Assembly (NCBI GenBank): GCA_964503125.1 | Contig: CAZCZE010000014.1 | Location: 44,434 to 108,433, forward strand | Source of the DNA: FEN-1219 sp964503125 | GTDB taxonomy: Bacteria > Pseudomonadota > Gammaproteobacteria > Steroidobacterales > Rariloculaceae | Direction of reading: 5' to 3' | Length of the DNA stretch: 64,000 bases | Shown here: positions 37,172 through 46,348 of the stretch, one piece after another | How positions within the stretch are numbered: the first letter of the stretch is position 1 | How the letters are laid out: every line of letters begins with the position of its first letter | The notes under the pieces: model-generated | The model's input: only the letters and a program-made list of their open reading frames with translations | Told to the model about the DNA's origin: nothing | Databases searched by the model: none | Made by a program: the position numbers and the translations under genes

Positions 37172-38791
37172 ATGCCTCGACAATCATCGGACGACCGGGA
37201 CAACGACCACACCGACGAGCTGCCGATACTGCTCGAGACGATGGTGTTCGAGGACGCGCCGGTGCCCGCGGCTGTGCCCGAGGACACGGGCCAGCACACG
37301 GTCCTCTACCCGGCGCGGGTAGAGGACCTCAGTCAGACAGCCGCCCTGCGGACCGACCTCGCCGTGCGCAGCGCCAAGATCGAAGAGCTCGAGGCGGAGG
37401 TCGCGCGGCTCTCGGATCGGTGCCGCGATCTCGAGGGTGAGCTCGCGCCGAAGGAGGCTTCGATCCGCGATCTCGGCCGGGCCCTGGCGGCGTTGCGCCA
37501 GTCAGCGGAAACCCGAACCGCGACCGAACGTCGGCTCGCCGCACAGCTTGCAGACCGCGAGGCGCGCCTCGCGGAGCTCGGAGTTAATGACCAACAGCTC
37601 CGCATCGAGCTCGACACTCGTGCGGCCGAGCTCGACCGACTGCGCGCCTCGGCCGCCGCAGCCGAGCGCAAGGCCGCACGCCTCGAGGAGCAGCGCGCGG
37701 CGCGCAACCCGGCGAGCGGCGATCCAGCCGTGCAACAGCTCCTCGAAGACAACGCCGGCCTCGCCGCCTACATCGCGGGGCGCCGGCGCTGGTGGGACGA
37801 GCTGCAAGCCGCGCACGCCGCGCTCGCGGCACGGGCCGCCGCGCTCGAGCACGAGCTCGCGACCAACGTCGCGGAGCGGCAGCGCGCCGCTGCGCTGGCC
37901 GCGCAGGAGACGAATCGGGCCACGAGCCTACGCGCCGCGCTCGTCGAGCACGCGCACCGCCTCGAAGCCGCCGAGCGCGAGATTGGGCGCGCACGACGCA
38001 CCGAAGACAAGCCGGAGCAGCGGCCCGCGACCCCGGCGCCGAAGCTCGCAGCACCGATTGAGGCGGTCGACGACGCAGCCACGAGCGGCCACGCGGAACC
38101 CACCGCAAAGCCCGCTTTCGACGTCATCGCCCAGCTCGAGGGCGAGGTCGAATTCAAGCGGCAGCAAGTCGCGGCGCAGCTCGTCGAGCTGCGCGATCGC
38201 GAGCAGCGTTTGCGCGGGGCAACGACGGAGCTCGATCGACTTAAGGGCGATCTCGCGACGTTGCGCCTCGACCTCGAGCGCAGCAAGGCCGACGCGGTGC
38301 GGCTCGAGCGCGCCGTGCTCGACAAGGACCGTGCGCTCGAAGCCCGCGACGCGAGAATCGCGACGCTGCAAGACGAGCTCAATCAGCGACTCGGCGCGCT
38401 CCAGCGGCTCAACGCGAGGGATCTGCCCCTGCAAGCGTTGGACCTCAGGGGGTCCGAGCGCTCGCGAAGCGTGGAGCCTCACGGCGAGAGCATCACGGGG
38501 CCGGCGTTGATCTGCCTTACCGAAGAAGCTCCAAAGCGGTTCGTCTTGAGCAAGAAGCACATGACGGTCGGCCGCGGCCCACACTGCGACTTGCAGGTGT
38601 TGACTCATTTCGTGAGCCGCGAGCACGCGCGCTTCTCGCTGGCCGGCAACAAGGTACTCATCGAGGATCTCGGCAGCCGCAACGGAGTCTTCGTCAACTC
38701 GGTGAGAGTCGACCGACAGGAATTGCGGCACGGTGACCTCGTCATGATCGGCGAGACGCAGTTTCGTTTCGTCGAATCGATGGCACACTGA
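37172..38791 (+). CDS. Coiled-coil protein with C-terminal FHA domain
   Basis: A 539-residue soluble protein. After an acidic N-terminus (residues 1-50), residues about 60-430 are almost entirely heptad-like coiled coil (IEELEAEVARLSDRCRDLE and similar). The C-terminal 95 residues are a forkhead-associated domain: MTVGRGPHCDLQVLTHFVSR with the conserved GR, S-R-x-H (VSREHARF) and N-G (LGSRNGVFVN) motifs, so it should bind phosphothreonine peptides. No kinase gene lies nearby. It may work with the adjacent AAA ATPase, but only proximity suggests this. Confidence 0.88.
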   Translation: MPRQSSDDRDNDHTDELPILLETMVFEDAPVPAAVPEDTGQHTVLYPARVEDLSQTAALRTDLAVRSAKIEELEAEVARLSDRCRDLEGELAPKEASIRDLGRALAALRQSAETRTATERRLAAQLADREARLAELGVNDQQLRIELDTRAAELDRLRASAAAAERKAARLEEQRAARNPASGDPAVQQLLEDNAGLAAYIAGRRRWWDELQAAHAALAARAAALEHELATNVAERQRAAALAAQETNRATSLRAALVEHAHRLEAAEREIGRARRTEDKPEQRPATPAPKLAAPIEAVDDAATSGHAEPTAKPAFDVIAQLEGEVEFKRQQVAAQLVELRDREQRLRGATTELDRLKGDLATLRLDLERSKADAVRLERAVLDKDRALEARDARIATLQDELNQRLGALQRLNARDLPLQALDLRGSERSRSVEPHGESITGPALICLTEEAPKRFVLSKKHMTVGRGPHCDLQVLTHFVSREHARFSLAGNKVLIEDLGSRNGVFVNSVRVDRQELRHGDLVMIGETQFRFVESMAH

Positions 38792-38803
38792 CGCAAGGGC
38801 CTC

Positions 38804-39070
38804 ATGCACGGCACGAACTGGAAACGCGAGCTCACGATCGCCTCCGCGTTGCTCGCCGGCGGATTGTTCGTCATACCGGTCGGCGTTTACGTCGTCGGCC
38901 AGCGGCTCTTCGGCGAATACGTGGGCGGCGGCGTCCTGACGCTCGCGGAGAGGGTTTGGGGCGATTTTCTGACTCTGCGCCCGGTAGCCTGGATGCTCGT
39001 GTTGAGCCCGTATCTGATCGTGCAACTGGTGCGCGCGACACGGCGGCTCTGGTGGCCGAAGAAGGTGTGA
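38804..39070 (+). CDS. Hypothetical small membrane protein
   Basis: An 88-residue protein with two likely membrane helices (ELTIASALLAGGLFVIPVGV near residues 9-30 and VAWMLVLSPYLIVQLV near 60-76) and a positively charged end RRLWWPKKV. No family recognised. It follows the FHA gene by 12 bases and is probably in the same transcript. Confidence 0.65.
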   Translation: MHGTNWKRELTIASALLAGGLFVIPVGVYVVGQRLFGEYVGGGVLTLAERVWGDFLTLRPVAWMLVLSPYLIVQLVRATRRLWWPKKV

Positions 39071-39199
39071 CTACTGTCACAGAATTCGTACGCTGCCGTA
39101 GCGGGCACGGCGGCATCTGCTATCGTTTTTCGAAGCGCAGAACCGCATGCACGGCCAGCGCTCGCGCGGCGCCTTGGGCGAATACTGAACGATCGGCAG

Positions 39200-39517
39200 A
39201 TGTTGCTGAAACGCTTGAAACGTTGGCTCGGCTGGGACAGCGACTCCGGCCTACTCGACTCTGCCGATCTGGATGACCGGCCGCGGCCGCGGCCGCTCGT
39301 CACGAAACCGGCACTGCGCCCGTCCCAACCTCGACCCGCCGAAGCGCCGCAGCCGACGGAGCGACGCGCCAAGCCCGAGCGCAATCCCCTAGACGTTCTC
39401 GACAACCCCCGCTTGTCACTCGACAAGCCGGCCGACGACGGCTTCGATCCTTACAACACGGGCGCGTTCAATCGCAGCACGTCGTGGGAAAAGATCGGCC
39501 GCCAACGCAAACGCTAG
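39200..39517 (+). CDS. Hypothetical small protein
   Basis: A 105-residue hydrophilic protein. It opens with an amphipathic MLLKRLKRWLGW, continues with a proline/arginine-rich linker, and ends in FDPYNTGAFNRSTSWEKIGR, a motif that looks conserved in form. The N-terminal helix might attach to membranes. No family recognised; supported mainly by frame, position and the ordered C-terminal motif. Confidence 0.5.
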   Translation: MLLKRLKRWLGWDSDSGLLDSADLDDRPRPRPLVTKPALRPSQPRPAEAPQPTERRAKPERNPLDVLDNPRLSLDKPADDGFDPYNTGAFNRSTSWEKIGRQRKR

Positions 39518-39537
39518 CTCCTTGGAATGCTCGACTG

Positions 39538-39825
39538 TCAGGCCAGCGACTGATGAGCGATCACGACGCCCAGCGAGAGCGCCAACGCGAGCAACGCGCC
39601 TCGACGCCACGGCCGCACCTTGATCTCGCCGTAGAAGCACGCGCCGGCACTTGCGGTCAACAGGCCGAACAGCGCCAGGTTCACGAGCAACGGCGCGAGC
39701 TCGGCCCTAAGCTGTGGATGGTCCGCTCGGAGCACTGTGAAGACGATCGCGGTGCCCGCGAGGGCAAACGTGATGGCGGCCGCGCTGCCGAGCACGAAGC
39801 CCAAGATGGCGATGGCTGGACGCAT
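39538..39825 (-). CDS. Hypothetical small membrane protein
   Basis: A 95-residue protein with three hydrophobic stretches (AIAILGFVLGSAAAITFALAG, LVNLALFGLLTASAGACF, GALLALALSLGVVIA). The frame is open upstream, but the ATG at 39825 gives a membrane-protein N-terminus. It faces the hypothetical gene at 39200 and diverges from prc. No family recognised. Confidence 0.6.
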   Translation of the reverse strand: MRPAIAILGFVLGSAAAITFALAGTAIVFTVLRADHPQLRAELAPLLVNLALFGLLTASAGACFYGEIKVRPWRRGALLALALSLGVVIAHQSLA

Positions 39826-39964
39826 ACCGGGTTCCCGTCTTGAGGTGTCTTCAGGTCCGTGAATGAGTTCGGTTTTTCGGTCTCTCGGGCTTGCTTCAGC
39901 CGGGCAAGGGTCGGAAACTGACCAAAGATCTCGGCAGCGTTGCCACGGACCCCAAGGAGGAAAC

Positions 39965-42016
39965 GTGAGGGAGCTTTTCGGCCGTGTCTGCACCAGCGCC
40001 CTGGTGGTGTTCGCCGGCTTCGCGTCGGTGGCTGCCGTCGAGCCGTTGCCGCCGCTTCAAATCCAACCGAAGCACCCCGCCATCAGCACGAACGTTGCCA
40101 AGCTCATCGAGGAGTTGCACTACTCGCTGCCGCGGCTCGACAACTCCGTGTCGTCCGCGATCCTCGACCAGTACCTCGACACGCTCGACGGCAACCGCAT
40201 GTACTTTACGGCCGGCGACATCGCCAGCTTCAATCGCTTGCGCTACGAGCTCGACGATCGCACGCGCACCGGCGACCTGCAACCCGTCTTCGACCTCTTC
40301 AACCTGTTCCGCAAGCGCGCCGGTGAGCGCGTCGAGCACGCGATCGCGCTGCTCGCGACGGAACCCGATTACACGCTCCAAGAAACCTTCCAATATGATC
40401 GCAGCGAGCTGCCGTGGCCCGTCTCCGAGGCAGAGCTCGACGAAGTCTGGCGCAAGAACGTCAAGAGCGACGCGTTGCGGCTCATTCTCACGGATAAGAC
40501 TTGGGCGGAAGCGACCGTGACTCTCAAGGAGCGCTACGAGCGCTCGTACAAGCGCATCACGCAGCTGACGGCCGAAGACGTGTTCGAGTTCTACATGAAC
40601 GCCGTCGCCCACAACATGGACCCGCACTCGAGCTACCTCTCGCCGCGCCAGAGCGAGGAGTATCGCATTGCGATGAGCCTGTCGTACGAAGGTATAGGCG
40701 CGTCGTTGCAGCTCGAAGGCGACTACGTCGAGGTCACCAACGTCATCCCGGGCGGGCCGGCACACATCGATGGCCAGCTCAAGGAAAAAGACCGCATCAC
40801 GGCGGTCGGTGAGGAAGGTAGCGAGCCCGTCGACGTCATCGGCTGGCGCCTCGACGACGTCGTGCAGAAGATCCGCGGGCCGGGCGGCACGCGCGTGCAC
40901 CTGCAAATCCTGCCGGCTGGGGCGGCTCCCGGGTCGCCGGAGAAAACCATCGAGCTCGTGCGCGACAGGATCAAGCTCGAGGAGCAGGCCGCGAAGAAGA
41001 GCCTGATCGAGATCCCGTTCGACGGCCGGAATTACCGCATCGGCGTCATCGACGTGCCAAGCTTCTATCAGGATTTCGCGGCCCGCAGCCGCGGCGACGA
41101 CGACTACACGAGCACGTCGCGCGACGTGACTAGGCTCATCGAGGAGTTCAAGACCGACGGTGGCATCGACGGGCTCGTCATGGATCTGCGCGCCAACGGC
41201 GGCGGTCATCTCTCGGAAGCCACGGAGCTCAGCGGGCTGTTCATCGAGCGTGGCCCGATCGTGCAGCTGCGCGAGACGCGCGGCACGATCCAACAGCTCG
41301 ACGATCCGAGCGCGACCGCCGTCTATGGCGGCCCGTTGGCCGTGCTCGTCGATCGCTACAGCGCGAGCGCCTCGGAGATCTTCGCCGCCGCGATCCAGGA
41401 CTACGACCGTGGCGTCATCATCGGCCAGCAGACGTTCGGCAAGGGCTCGGTGCAGAACCTGTTCCCGCTCGATCGCCTCATGCGCGGCACCGACAACGGC
41501 CAGCTCACGCTCACGATCGGCAAGTACTACCGCGTCACGGGCGAGAGCACGCAGCACCGCGGCGTCATTCCCGACATCGAGCTGCCGTCGATGGTCGACG
41601 CGGAAGCCGTCGGCGAGAGCACGCGCGAGACGGCTCTACCGTGGGATCGCATCCAACCGACGCGCTTCCGCCCTGCAACGACGTTGACGGCGGCGATCAA
41701 CGACTTGCGCGCTCATCAAGTGGCGCGGGCCAGCAACGACCCCGACTTCGGTTATCTCTTGAGCGACGTCGCCGCCATCCGCGAGATCAACGCCCAGACG
41801 AGCGTCTCGCTCAACCGCGATGAGCGCGTCGCCGAGAACAAGCGCATGGAAGAGAGCCGCCTCGCGCGCGAGAACTCGCGCCGCACGGCGCTCGGCCTCG
41901 AGCCGCTGACGAGTATCGAACAGCTCGACGACGTCGAGACGTCGGGCGAGATTCTGCTCCATGAAGCGGCGCGCATCGTGGCCGAGCTCGTGGAACGCAC
42001 GCGTTCTAGCCCCTGA
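39965..42016 (+). CDS. prc: Tail-specific protease (carboxy-terminal processing peptidase Prc)
   Basis: A 683-residue periplasmic serine protease that trims proteins from their C-terminus; E. coli Prc has 682 residues. The frame has an earlier ATG, but GTG at 39965 is five bases after a perfect AAGGAGG and gives a signal peptide (CTSALVVFAGFASVAA). A PDZ domain (YEGIGASLQLEGDYVEVTNV) lies near residue 240, and the catalytic Ser-Lys dyad is in DRYSASASEIFAAA and QTFGKGSVQNL near 465-495. It may also degrade tmRNA-tagged periplasmic proteins, as in E. coli. Confidence 0.95.
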   Translation: MRELFGRVCTSALVVFAGFASVAAVEPLPPLQIQPKHPAISTNVAKLIEELHYSLPRLDNSVSSAILDQYLDTLDGNRMYFTAGDIASFNRLRYELDDRTRTGDLQPVFDLFNLFRKRAGERVEHAIALLATEPDYTLQETFQYDRSELPWPVSEAELDEVWRKNVKSDALRLILTDKTWAEATVTLKERYERSYKRITQLTAEDVFEFYMNAVAHNMDPHSSYLSPRQSEEYRIAMSLSYEGIGASLQLEGDYVEVTNVIPGGPAHIDGQLKEKDRITAVGEEGSEPVDVIGWRLDDVVQKIRGPGGTRVHLQILPAGAAPGSPEKTIELVRDRIKLEEQAAKKSLIEIPFDGRNYRIGVIDVPSFYQDFAARSRGDDDYTSTSRDVTRLIEEFKTDGGIDGLVMDLRANGGGHLSEATELSGLFIERGPIVQLRETRGTIQQLDDPSATAVYGGPLAVLVDRYSASASEIFAAAIQDYDRGVIIGQQTFGKGSVQNLFPLDRLMRGTDNGQLTLTIGKYYRVTGESTQHRGVIPDIELPSMVDAEAVGESTRETALPWDRIQPTRFRPATTLTAAINDLRAHQVARASNDPDFGYLLSDVAAIREINAQTSVSLNRDERVAENKRMEESRLARENSRRTALGLEPLTSIEQLDDVETSGEILLHEAARIVAELVERTRSSP

Positions 42017-42019
42017 CGG

Positions 42020-43090
42020 TCAGCGCATCACCGCCAGCACGTACCAGTAGTCGTCGGCGAGAACGTTGATTCGCAACGGCGCGTCCGTCGCGCGGCGGGC
42101 CAGGTCGAGCTCGTTCGGCTGCGCACCGGGCGTGCGTGTGATGAGCTGCAAGCACTCGACGCCCGGCACCGAGTCCGTCTCGTTGCGGTACTTCACTTCC
42201 GTGAGCAGCAAATCGGTGCGGCGCTTGACCTGATCGGCGAAGGCTTTTTGCTGCTTGAGCTCCTCGATCTTCTCGCGGATCCGCTCGACCATGAGGTCGC
42301 AGTCACGGCGCTCGCCGAACTTCATGTCCGCGACCGCCCGCTCCGTCGAGGTTTTCGCGAGCGACGCGAGGTCGTGCTCTGAGAAGTGCACGACGAGATG
42401 CTGAGCCAGCGCGATCACCGCCACGTTGATCAGGCGGCGGCTGTCGAGCGACAACCCCTCGGGCTCGGGCAGCGGCTCGCCCTGGATCTTTTCGCCGAGA
42501 GCCCGCAGCTCCTCGAGCTTCTCGTCGAGCATGCGGAGACCGTTGTCGACGCCCGCGATCCGTCGCCTGAGCACACCGCCACGGAACAGCCTGACGATGG
42601 CGTTCATGTCGCGGAGCCTCTGCTCGAGTCGAGCCTGCTCGTCCGCGGCCGTGCGCCGCTTCTCGGCGAGCCCCACAACCTTCTCCGTGGCGGCGTCGAG
42701 GCGCCGCTTGCGCTTGGCGATCTCGGCGTCCTGGAGCTGCACGCGCTCGCGCTTTTCGCGCTGCGTCTGCAACTCCTTACCGAACTGCTCGAGCCGCTGC
42801 GCACCGACGCGCCAAAGGTGGCGCAGCTGGAAGTAGACCATCGCATTGGCGGCCGCGAGCGGGTTGGTGAGCAGCCGCTCGAGGCCCTCGAGCTGCTCTT
42901 GGGCGCGGAGGATTGCGCTCTCCTGCTCCTTGAGCTTGTCGAGCAGCTCGAATCGTTCCCGCCGCAGCGCTTTGAGCTCGCGTTTGACGTCGGCCCGGTT
43001 CCAGTAGAGCTTGAGCAGCTGCTCGCTCTCACCGGACTCCGGCTCACTTTTCAAAGCGCTCAGCATCGGCTGCCTCGGACTCTGTAACAC
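42020..43090 (-). CDS. Hypothetical coiled-coil protein
   Basis: A 356-residue protein with no signal peptide and strong coiled-coil character, especially residues 25-150 (RADVKRELKALRRERFELLD, then repeated leucine/glutamate heptads) and 200-300. The C-terminal region ends with PLRINVLADDYWYVLAVMR. No family recognised. It faces prc with three bases between the stops, so it is not in the same operon. A second ATG eight codons into the frame is an alternative start. Confidence 0.7.
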   Translation of the reverse strand: MLQSPRQPMLSALKSEPESGESEQLLKLYWNRADVKRELKALRRERFELLDKLKEQESAILRAQEQLEGLERLLTNPLAAANAMVYFQLRHLWRVGAQRLEQFGKELQTQREKRERVQLQDAEIAKRKRRLDAATEKVVGLAEKRRTAADEQARLEQRLRDMNAIVRLFRGGVLRRRIAGVDNGLRMLDEKLEELRALGEKIQGEPLPEPEGLSLDSRRLINVAVIALAQHLVVHFSEHDLASLAKTSTERAVADMKFGERRDCDLMVERIREKIEELKQQKAFADQVKRRTDLLLTEVKYRNETDSVPGVECLQLITRTPGAQPNELDLARRATDAPLRINVLADDYWYVLAVMR

Positions 43091-43168
43091 GGCGACATAG
43101 CACGAAATATAGCCGTGCGGACGCCGCCAAACCGTGATTCAAAGCAAGGAACCGGCCGTTCCGCGCGA

Positions 43169-43642
43169 TCAGCAGAGCGTAGAGCTAGGGCCCTCGAGAC
43201 TGTGACCTGCTTCAAACAAGTAATCGAGCCACTTGTTGAGCAGCATGTTGAGCTGCCACCGTCGGCCGAGCTCGGTATGGCTGCCGCGAGCCAGCTCGCG
43301 CAGCTTGGTGTGCCGCAGCGACTCCGCGCAGGTCACGGCTTCGACGAGACGAGCGTCGTGATAGATGCGCAGCACGAGATCCGGCTCGGCAACCACTGAG
43401 CCACCATCGTCGGCGAGCCAATACGTGAGACGCAACGTGGTCGTGTAGGGCTCGCGGCGCAGAATCTCGGCGTGCAGGGCGTGATCACGGATCGGGGCGG
43501 AGACCACCGCATCGGCCGACCATTCGAGCTCCGCCGCGAGCTGACGCAGCTTGATGTAGTTGCTCTCGTACAGGCTCATGAGGCCCGTGAACGTGCCGGG
43601 TCGATATACGCACTGCGGAACGATTAGGCTGTCGACGAGCAT
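43169..43642 (-). CDS. DUF1249 family protein (YqiB-like)
   Basis: A 157-residue cytosolic protein of the DUF1249 family. The characteristic N-terminal segment GLMSLYESNYIKLRQL is near residue 20, and DLVLRIYHDARLVEAVTC with the later WQLNMLLNKWLDYLFEAGH completes the pattern. Its role is unknown; in E. coli yqiB is encoded with cpdA and nudF. Confidence 0.88.
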   Translation of the reverse strand: MLVDSLIVPQCVYRPGTFTGLMSLYESNYIKLRQLAAELEWSADAVVSAPIRDHALHAEILRREPYTTTLRLTYWLADDGGSVVAEPDLVLRIYHDARLVEAVTCAESLRHTKLRELARGSHTELGRRWQLNMLLNKWLDYLFEAGHSLEGPSSTLC

Positions 43643-43684
43643 GATGGCTAACAGTGGCGCAAAGTCGACCGTCAGGCAACCGGC

Positions 43685-44365
43685 TCACCAATCGGAGCGC
43701 CGCCGGCGGCGCAGCGTCGGCGCGACGAGGCCGATGACGATGCCGGCCAGCAGCACGCTGGCCCCGACGATGAACCAGTTCTGATTGTTGCGGCCGCCGA
43801 GACGCGCATTCTCACTCGCGAGCGCCTCGACCTCACGCTCGCGCTCGATGAGGCGTTGCTGCAGGCGCGTGTTCTGATCGCGGATTTCGACGACGTTGGC
43901 GGCCGCCGCCCGCAGGTCCGCGAGCTCCTGGCTCACCGTGACATGACTCGTGCGCGTTTGCTCGAGCTCGGTCCGCGCTGCACCGAGGTCCGCGCCGAGC
44001 TCACTCGACCGGCCCTCGAGAGCGGCGACGCGCTCCCTGGCGGCCGCGAGACTGCGCTCGGCGGCCGCGAGGCGATCGCGCGCGCTCCGCTCGTCCATGA
44101 GAAAGCGCGTCAAGATCCAGCCCTCGGTTCCTTGATCGACGACTCGGACTCGCGACCAGCCGGACTCCTGGTCCTGCTCGAGCACTTGCACCTCGTTGCC
44201 CGGTTCTAGCCAGCGCAGAATCAGGTACTCGGTGCTCGGTCCGCGCCGCATCTCGACGTTCGTTTGATCGGTCACGTAGCGCGTCTGCGCCGGCGCGCCC
44301 GCCGCAAGCAGCAGCAACACCAAACCGAGCCATCGGAACCGCATCACGACCTCACGCATCGTCAT
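43685..44365 (-). CDS. SH3-domain membrane protein (TIGR04211 / YgiM-like)
   Basis: A 226-residue envelope protein. Signal peptide up to about AAGAPAQ, then a bacterial SH3 domain (YVTDQTNVEMRRGPSTEYLI through GWILTRFLMDE, about residues 29-90), a coiled coil to residue 190, and a C-terminal membrane helix NWFIVGASVLLAGIVIGLV followed by a basic tail RRRRRSDW. This SH3b-coiled coil-TM layout is that of TIGR04211. The role is unknown, presumably in the cell wall space. Confidence 0.88.
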   Translation of the reverse strand: MTMREVVMRFRWLGLVLLLLAAGAPAQTRYVTDQTNVEMRRGPSTEYLILRWLEPGNEVQVLEQDQESGWSRVRVVDQGTEGWILTRFLMDERSARDRLAAAERSLAAARERVAALEGRSSELGADLGAARTELEQTRTSHVTVSQELADLRAAAANVVEIRDQNTRLQQRLIEREREVEALASENARLGGRNNQNWFIVGASVLLAGIVIGLVAPTLRRRRRSDW

Positions 44366-44440
44366 CGGGCCGAGACTAGCCCATGCCGGGCGCGATGGAA
44401 ACCATGAGCTCCCGATTTCCCGGACCTAGTTCACAAATGG

Positions 44441-44983
44441 TCAGCGCTTGAATAGATGCTCGCGATAGAACCGCAGCTCGCGAATCGAATCGTGAATGTC
44501 CGCCAACGCCAGGTGCACGGATTTTTTTTCGAAGCGGTTGCCGACCTCTGGCAACCACAGCTTCGCCAGTATCTTGAGCGTCGACACGTCGAGATTTCGG
44601 TAGTGAAAGAACGCGGCGAGCTCCGGCATGTACCTGATGAGGAAACGCCGATCCTGACAGATGCTGTTGCCGCAGATCGGCGAAACGCCGTGATCGACAT
44701 GCTGCCGCAAGAATTCGAGCGTGAGCCGTTCGGCCTCGGCCTCCACGATGGTGCTCGCCCGCACGCGCTCGGCGAGGCCCGAGCTCGCATGCTGCCGCGT
44801 GTTCCATTCGTCCATCGATGTCAACACGTCGTCTGCCTGGTGAACCGCAATCACGGGCCCTTCGGCGAGGACCGTGAGCTCCTTGTCGGTGACGACCGTA
44901 GCGATCTCGATGATGCGATTGACGTCGGGATCGAGACCCGTCATCTCGAGATCGATCCAAATCAGATTCTCTTTGCGACTCAT
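44441..44983 (-). CDS. orn: Oligoribonuclease
   Basis: A 180-residue DEDDh exonuclease that degrades the last 2-5 nucleotides of RNA and, in Pseudomonas, pGpG from cyclic-di-GMP turnover. Exo I motif WIDLEMTGLDPD is at residues 9-20; the later motifs are in ICGNSICQDRRFL and the ALADIHDSIRELRFYREH segment with the catalytic histidine and aspartate. Length is normal. Essential in most gammaproteobacteria. Confidence 0.97.
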   Translation of the reverse strand: MSRKENLIWIDLEMTGLDPDVNRIIEIATVVTDKELTVLAEGPVIAVHQADDVLTSMDEWNTRQHASSGLAERVRASTIVEAEAERLTLEFLRQHVDHGVSPICGNSICQDRRFLIRYMPELAAFFHYRNLDVSTLKILAKLWLPEVGNRFEKKSVHLALADIHDSIRELRFYREHLFKR

Positions 44984-45013
44984 ACCGTCACCCGCGATTC
45001 AACAGCATGCCCG

Positions 45014-45364
45014 TCAACCGAGGGCGCCCTTGAGCTGCCGCCCGCCGAGCACGTGCAGGTGGGCGTGGAACACGACCTGACCGCCTTCGCGGTTGACGTT
45101 CATCGCGACGCGGTACCCTTGCAACCCATGGTCGGCCGCCAGCCGTTGCGCCGTCAGCAGCAAGCGCCCCACGAGCTCGGCCTGCGCACTTCCGAAGTCG
45201 TTGAGCGTGGCCACATGGATCTTCGGGACGACGAGGCCGTGAAACGGCGCCTGCGGATGAATGTCCTTGAACGCGAGCACGGTGTCGTCCTCGTAAAGCT
45301 TGTCGGCGGGCAGCTGGCCCGCGACGATCTTGCAGAACAGGCAGGTCGGGTCCGCCTTCGTCAT
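45014..45364 (-). CDS. hinT: Purine nucleoside phosphoramidase (HIT family)
   Basis: A 116-residue histidine-triad hydrolase. The N-terminus CLFCKIVAGQLPADKLYEDD is the usual HinT start and the triad HAHLHVLGG is near residue 100. It acts on AMP-linked substrates such as lysyl-AMP. Its start shares one base with the recR stop (TGATG), so translation is coupled to recR. Confidence 0.95.
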   Translation of the reverse strand: MTKADPTCLFCKIVAGQLPADKLYEDDTVLAFKDIHPQAPFHGLVVPKIHVATLNDFGSAQAELVGRLLLTAQRLAADHGLQGYRVAMNVNREGGQVVFHAHLHVLGGRQLKGALG

Positions 45365-45990
45365 CAGCGCTCTCCGTCACCGGCCGAATCCATGACGCGC
45401 CGGCCGCTGAGCGCGCGCGCCAGCGTGCCGCCGTCGACGTACTCGAGCTCGCCGCCGACGGGAATTCCGTAGGCGATTCGGCTCGCGCGCAACCCGTGCT
45501 TGCGCGCCAGCGCCGCCAGGAGATGCGCGGTCGCATCGCCCTCGATCGTGACGCTCGTCGCGAGCACCACTTCGGCGAATCGCTCAGCGACGAAGCGCCG
45601 CTCGAGCAACTCCAAGCCGAGCTCCGCGGGACCTATGCCGTCGATCGGCGACAGGTGCCCCATGAGGACGAAGTATTCGCCGCGATACGCGCCCGATTGC
45701 TCGATCGCGAGCAAGTCCGCCGGCGATTCGACGACGCAGAGCTGCGTGCGATCGCGCTTATCGCTGGCGCAGAACCGGCACACGCGCTCCTCCGTGAGCA
45801 TCCGACACCGTTCGCAATTGCGAATGGACTGCACGGCGCGCTCGAGCGTCGCGGCCAGACGACCGCCGCCCTCGCGATCCTTGTCGAGCAAATGAAACGC
45901 CATGCGCTGCGCCGTTTTCGAGCCGACGCCGGGCAGGCATTGGAACGCCTCGATGAGCTGGCTCAACAATGGGGAATAGACGTCAGGCAC
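45364..45990 (-). CDS. recR: Recombination protein RecR
   Basis: A 208-residue DNA-binding protein of the RecFOR pathway. It has the helix-hairpin-helix CLPGVGSKTAQRMAFHL near residue 20, a four-cysteine zinc site CERCRMLTEERVCRFC near 58-75, and a Toprim domain with LCVVESPADLLAIE near 85. The start is GTG at 45990. It lies five bases after ybaB in the conserved order dnaX-ybaB-recR. Confidence 0.96.
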   Translation of the reverse strand: MPDVYSPLLSQLIEAFQCLPGVGSKTAQRMAFHLLDKDREGGGRLAATLERAVQSIRNCERCRMLTEERVCRFCASDKRDRTQLCVVESPADLLAIEQSGAYRGEYFVLMGHLSPIDGIGPAELGLELLERRFVAERFAEVVLATSVTIEGDATAHLLAALARKHGLRASRIAYGIPVGGELEYVDGGTLARALSGRRVMDSAGDGER

Positions 45991-45994
45991 GTGG

Positions 45995-46315
45995 TTAGAA
46001 AGGCAGCTTGAGCCCGGCGGGCAACCCCAAACCGCCCGTGACCGAGGACAGCTTCTGTTGGACGGTTTGCTCTACCTTGCGATTCGCATCGTTGAAGGCG
46101 GCCGCGACGAGGTCCTCGAGCATTTCCTTGTCGCCGCGCAGCAGCGAGTCTTCGATCGTGACGCGGCGCACGTCGTGCTTGCACGTCACGACGACCTTGA
46201 CCATACCGCCCCCGGCCGCGCCTTCGACCTCGATCGACGCGAGCTCGTCCTGCGCCTTCTGCATGTTGGCTTGCATCTCTTGCGCTTGCCGCATCAGCTG
46301 GCTCAAGCCCTTCAT
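45995..46315 (-). CDS. ybaB: Nucleoid-associated protein YbaB/EbfC
   Basis: A 106-residue small DNA-binding protein. It begins with MKGLSQLMRQAQEMQANMQK and contains the central VEGAAGGGMVKVVVTCKHDV with the later DLVAAAFNDANRKVEQTV, typical of the family. It lies between dnaX and recR, as in most proteobacteria. Confidence 0.95.
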   Translation of the reverse strand: MKGLSQLMRQAQEMQANMQKAQDELASIEVEGAAGGGMVKVVVTCKHDVRRVTIEDSLLRGDKEMLEDLVAAAFNDANRKVEQTVQQKLSSVTGGLGLPAGLKLPF

Positions 46316-46348
46316 AACGCACCTCTCGCTGCCATGGTTTCTCGATCC

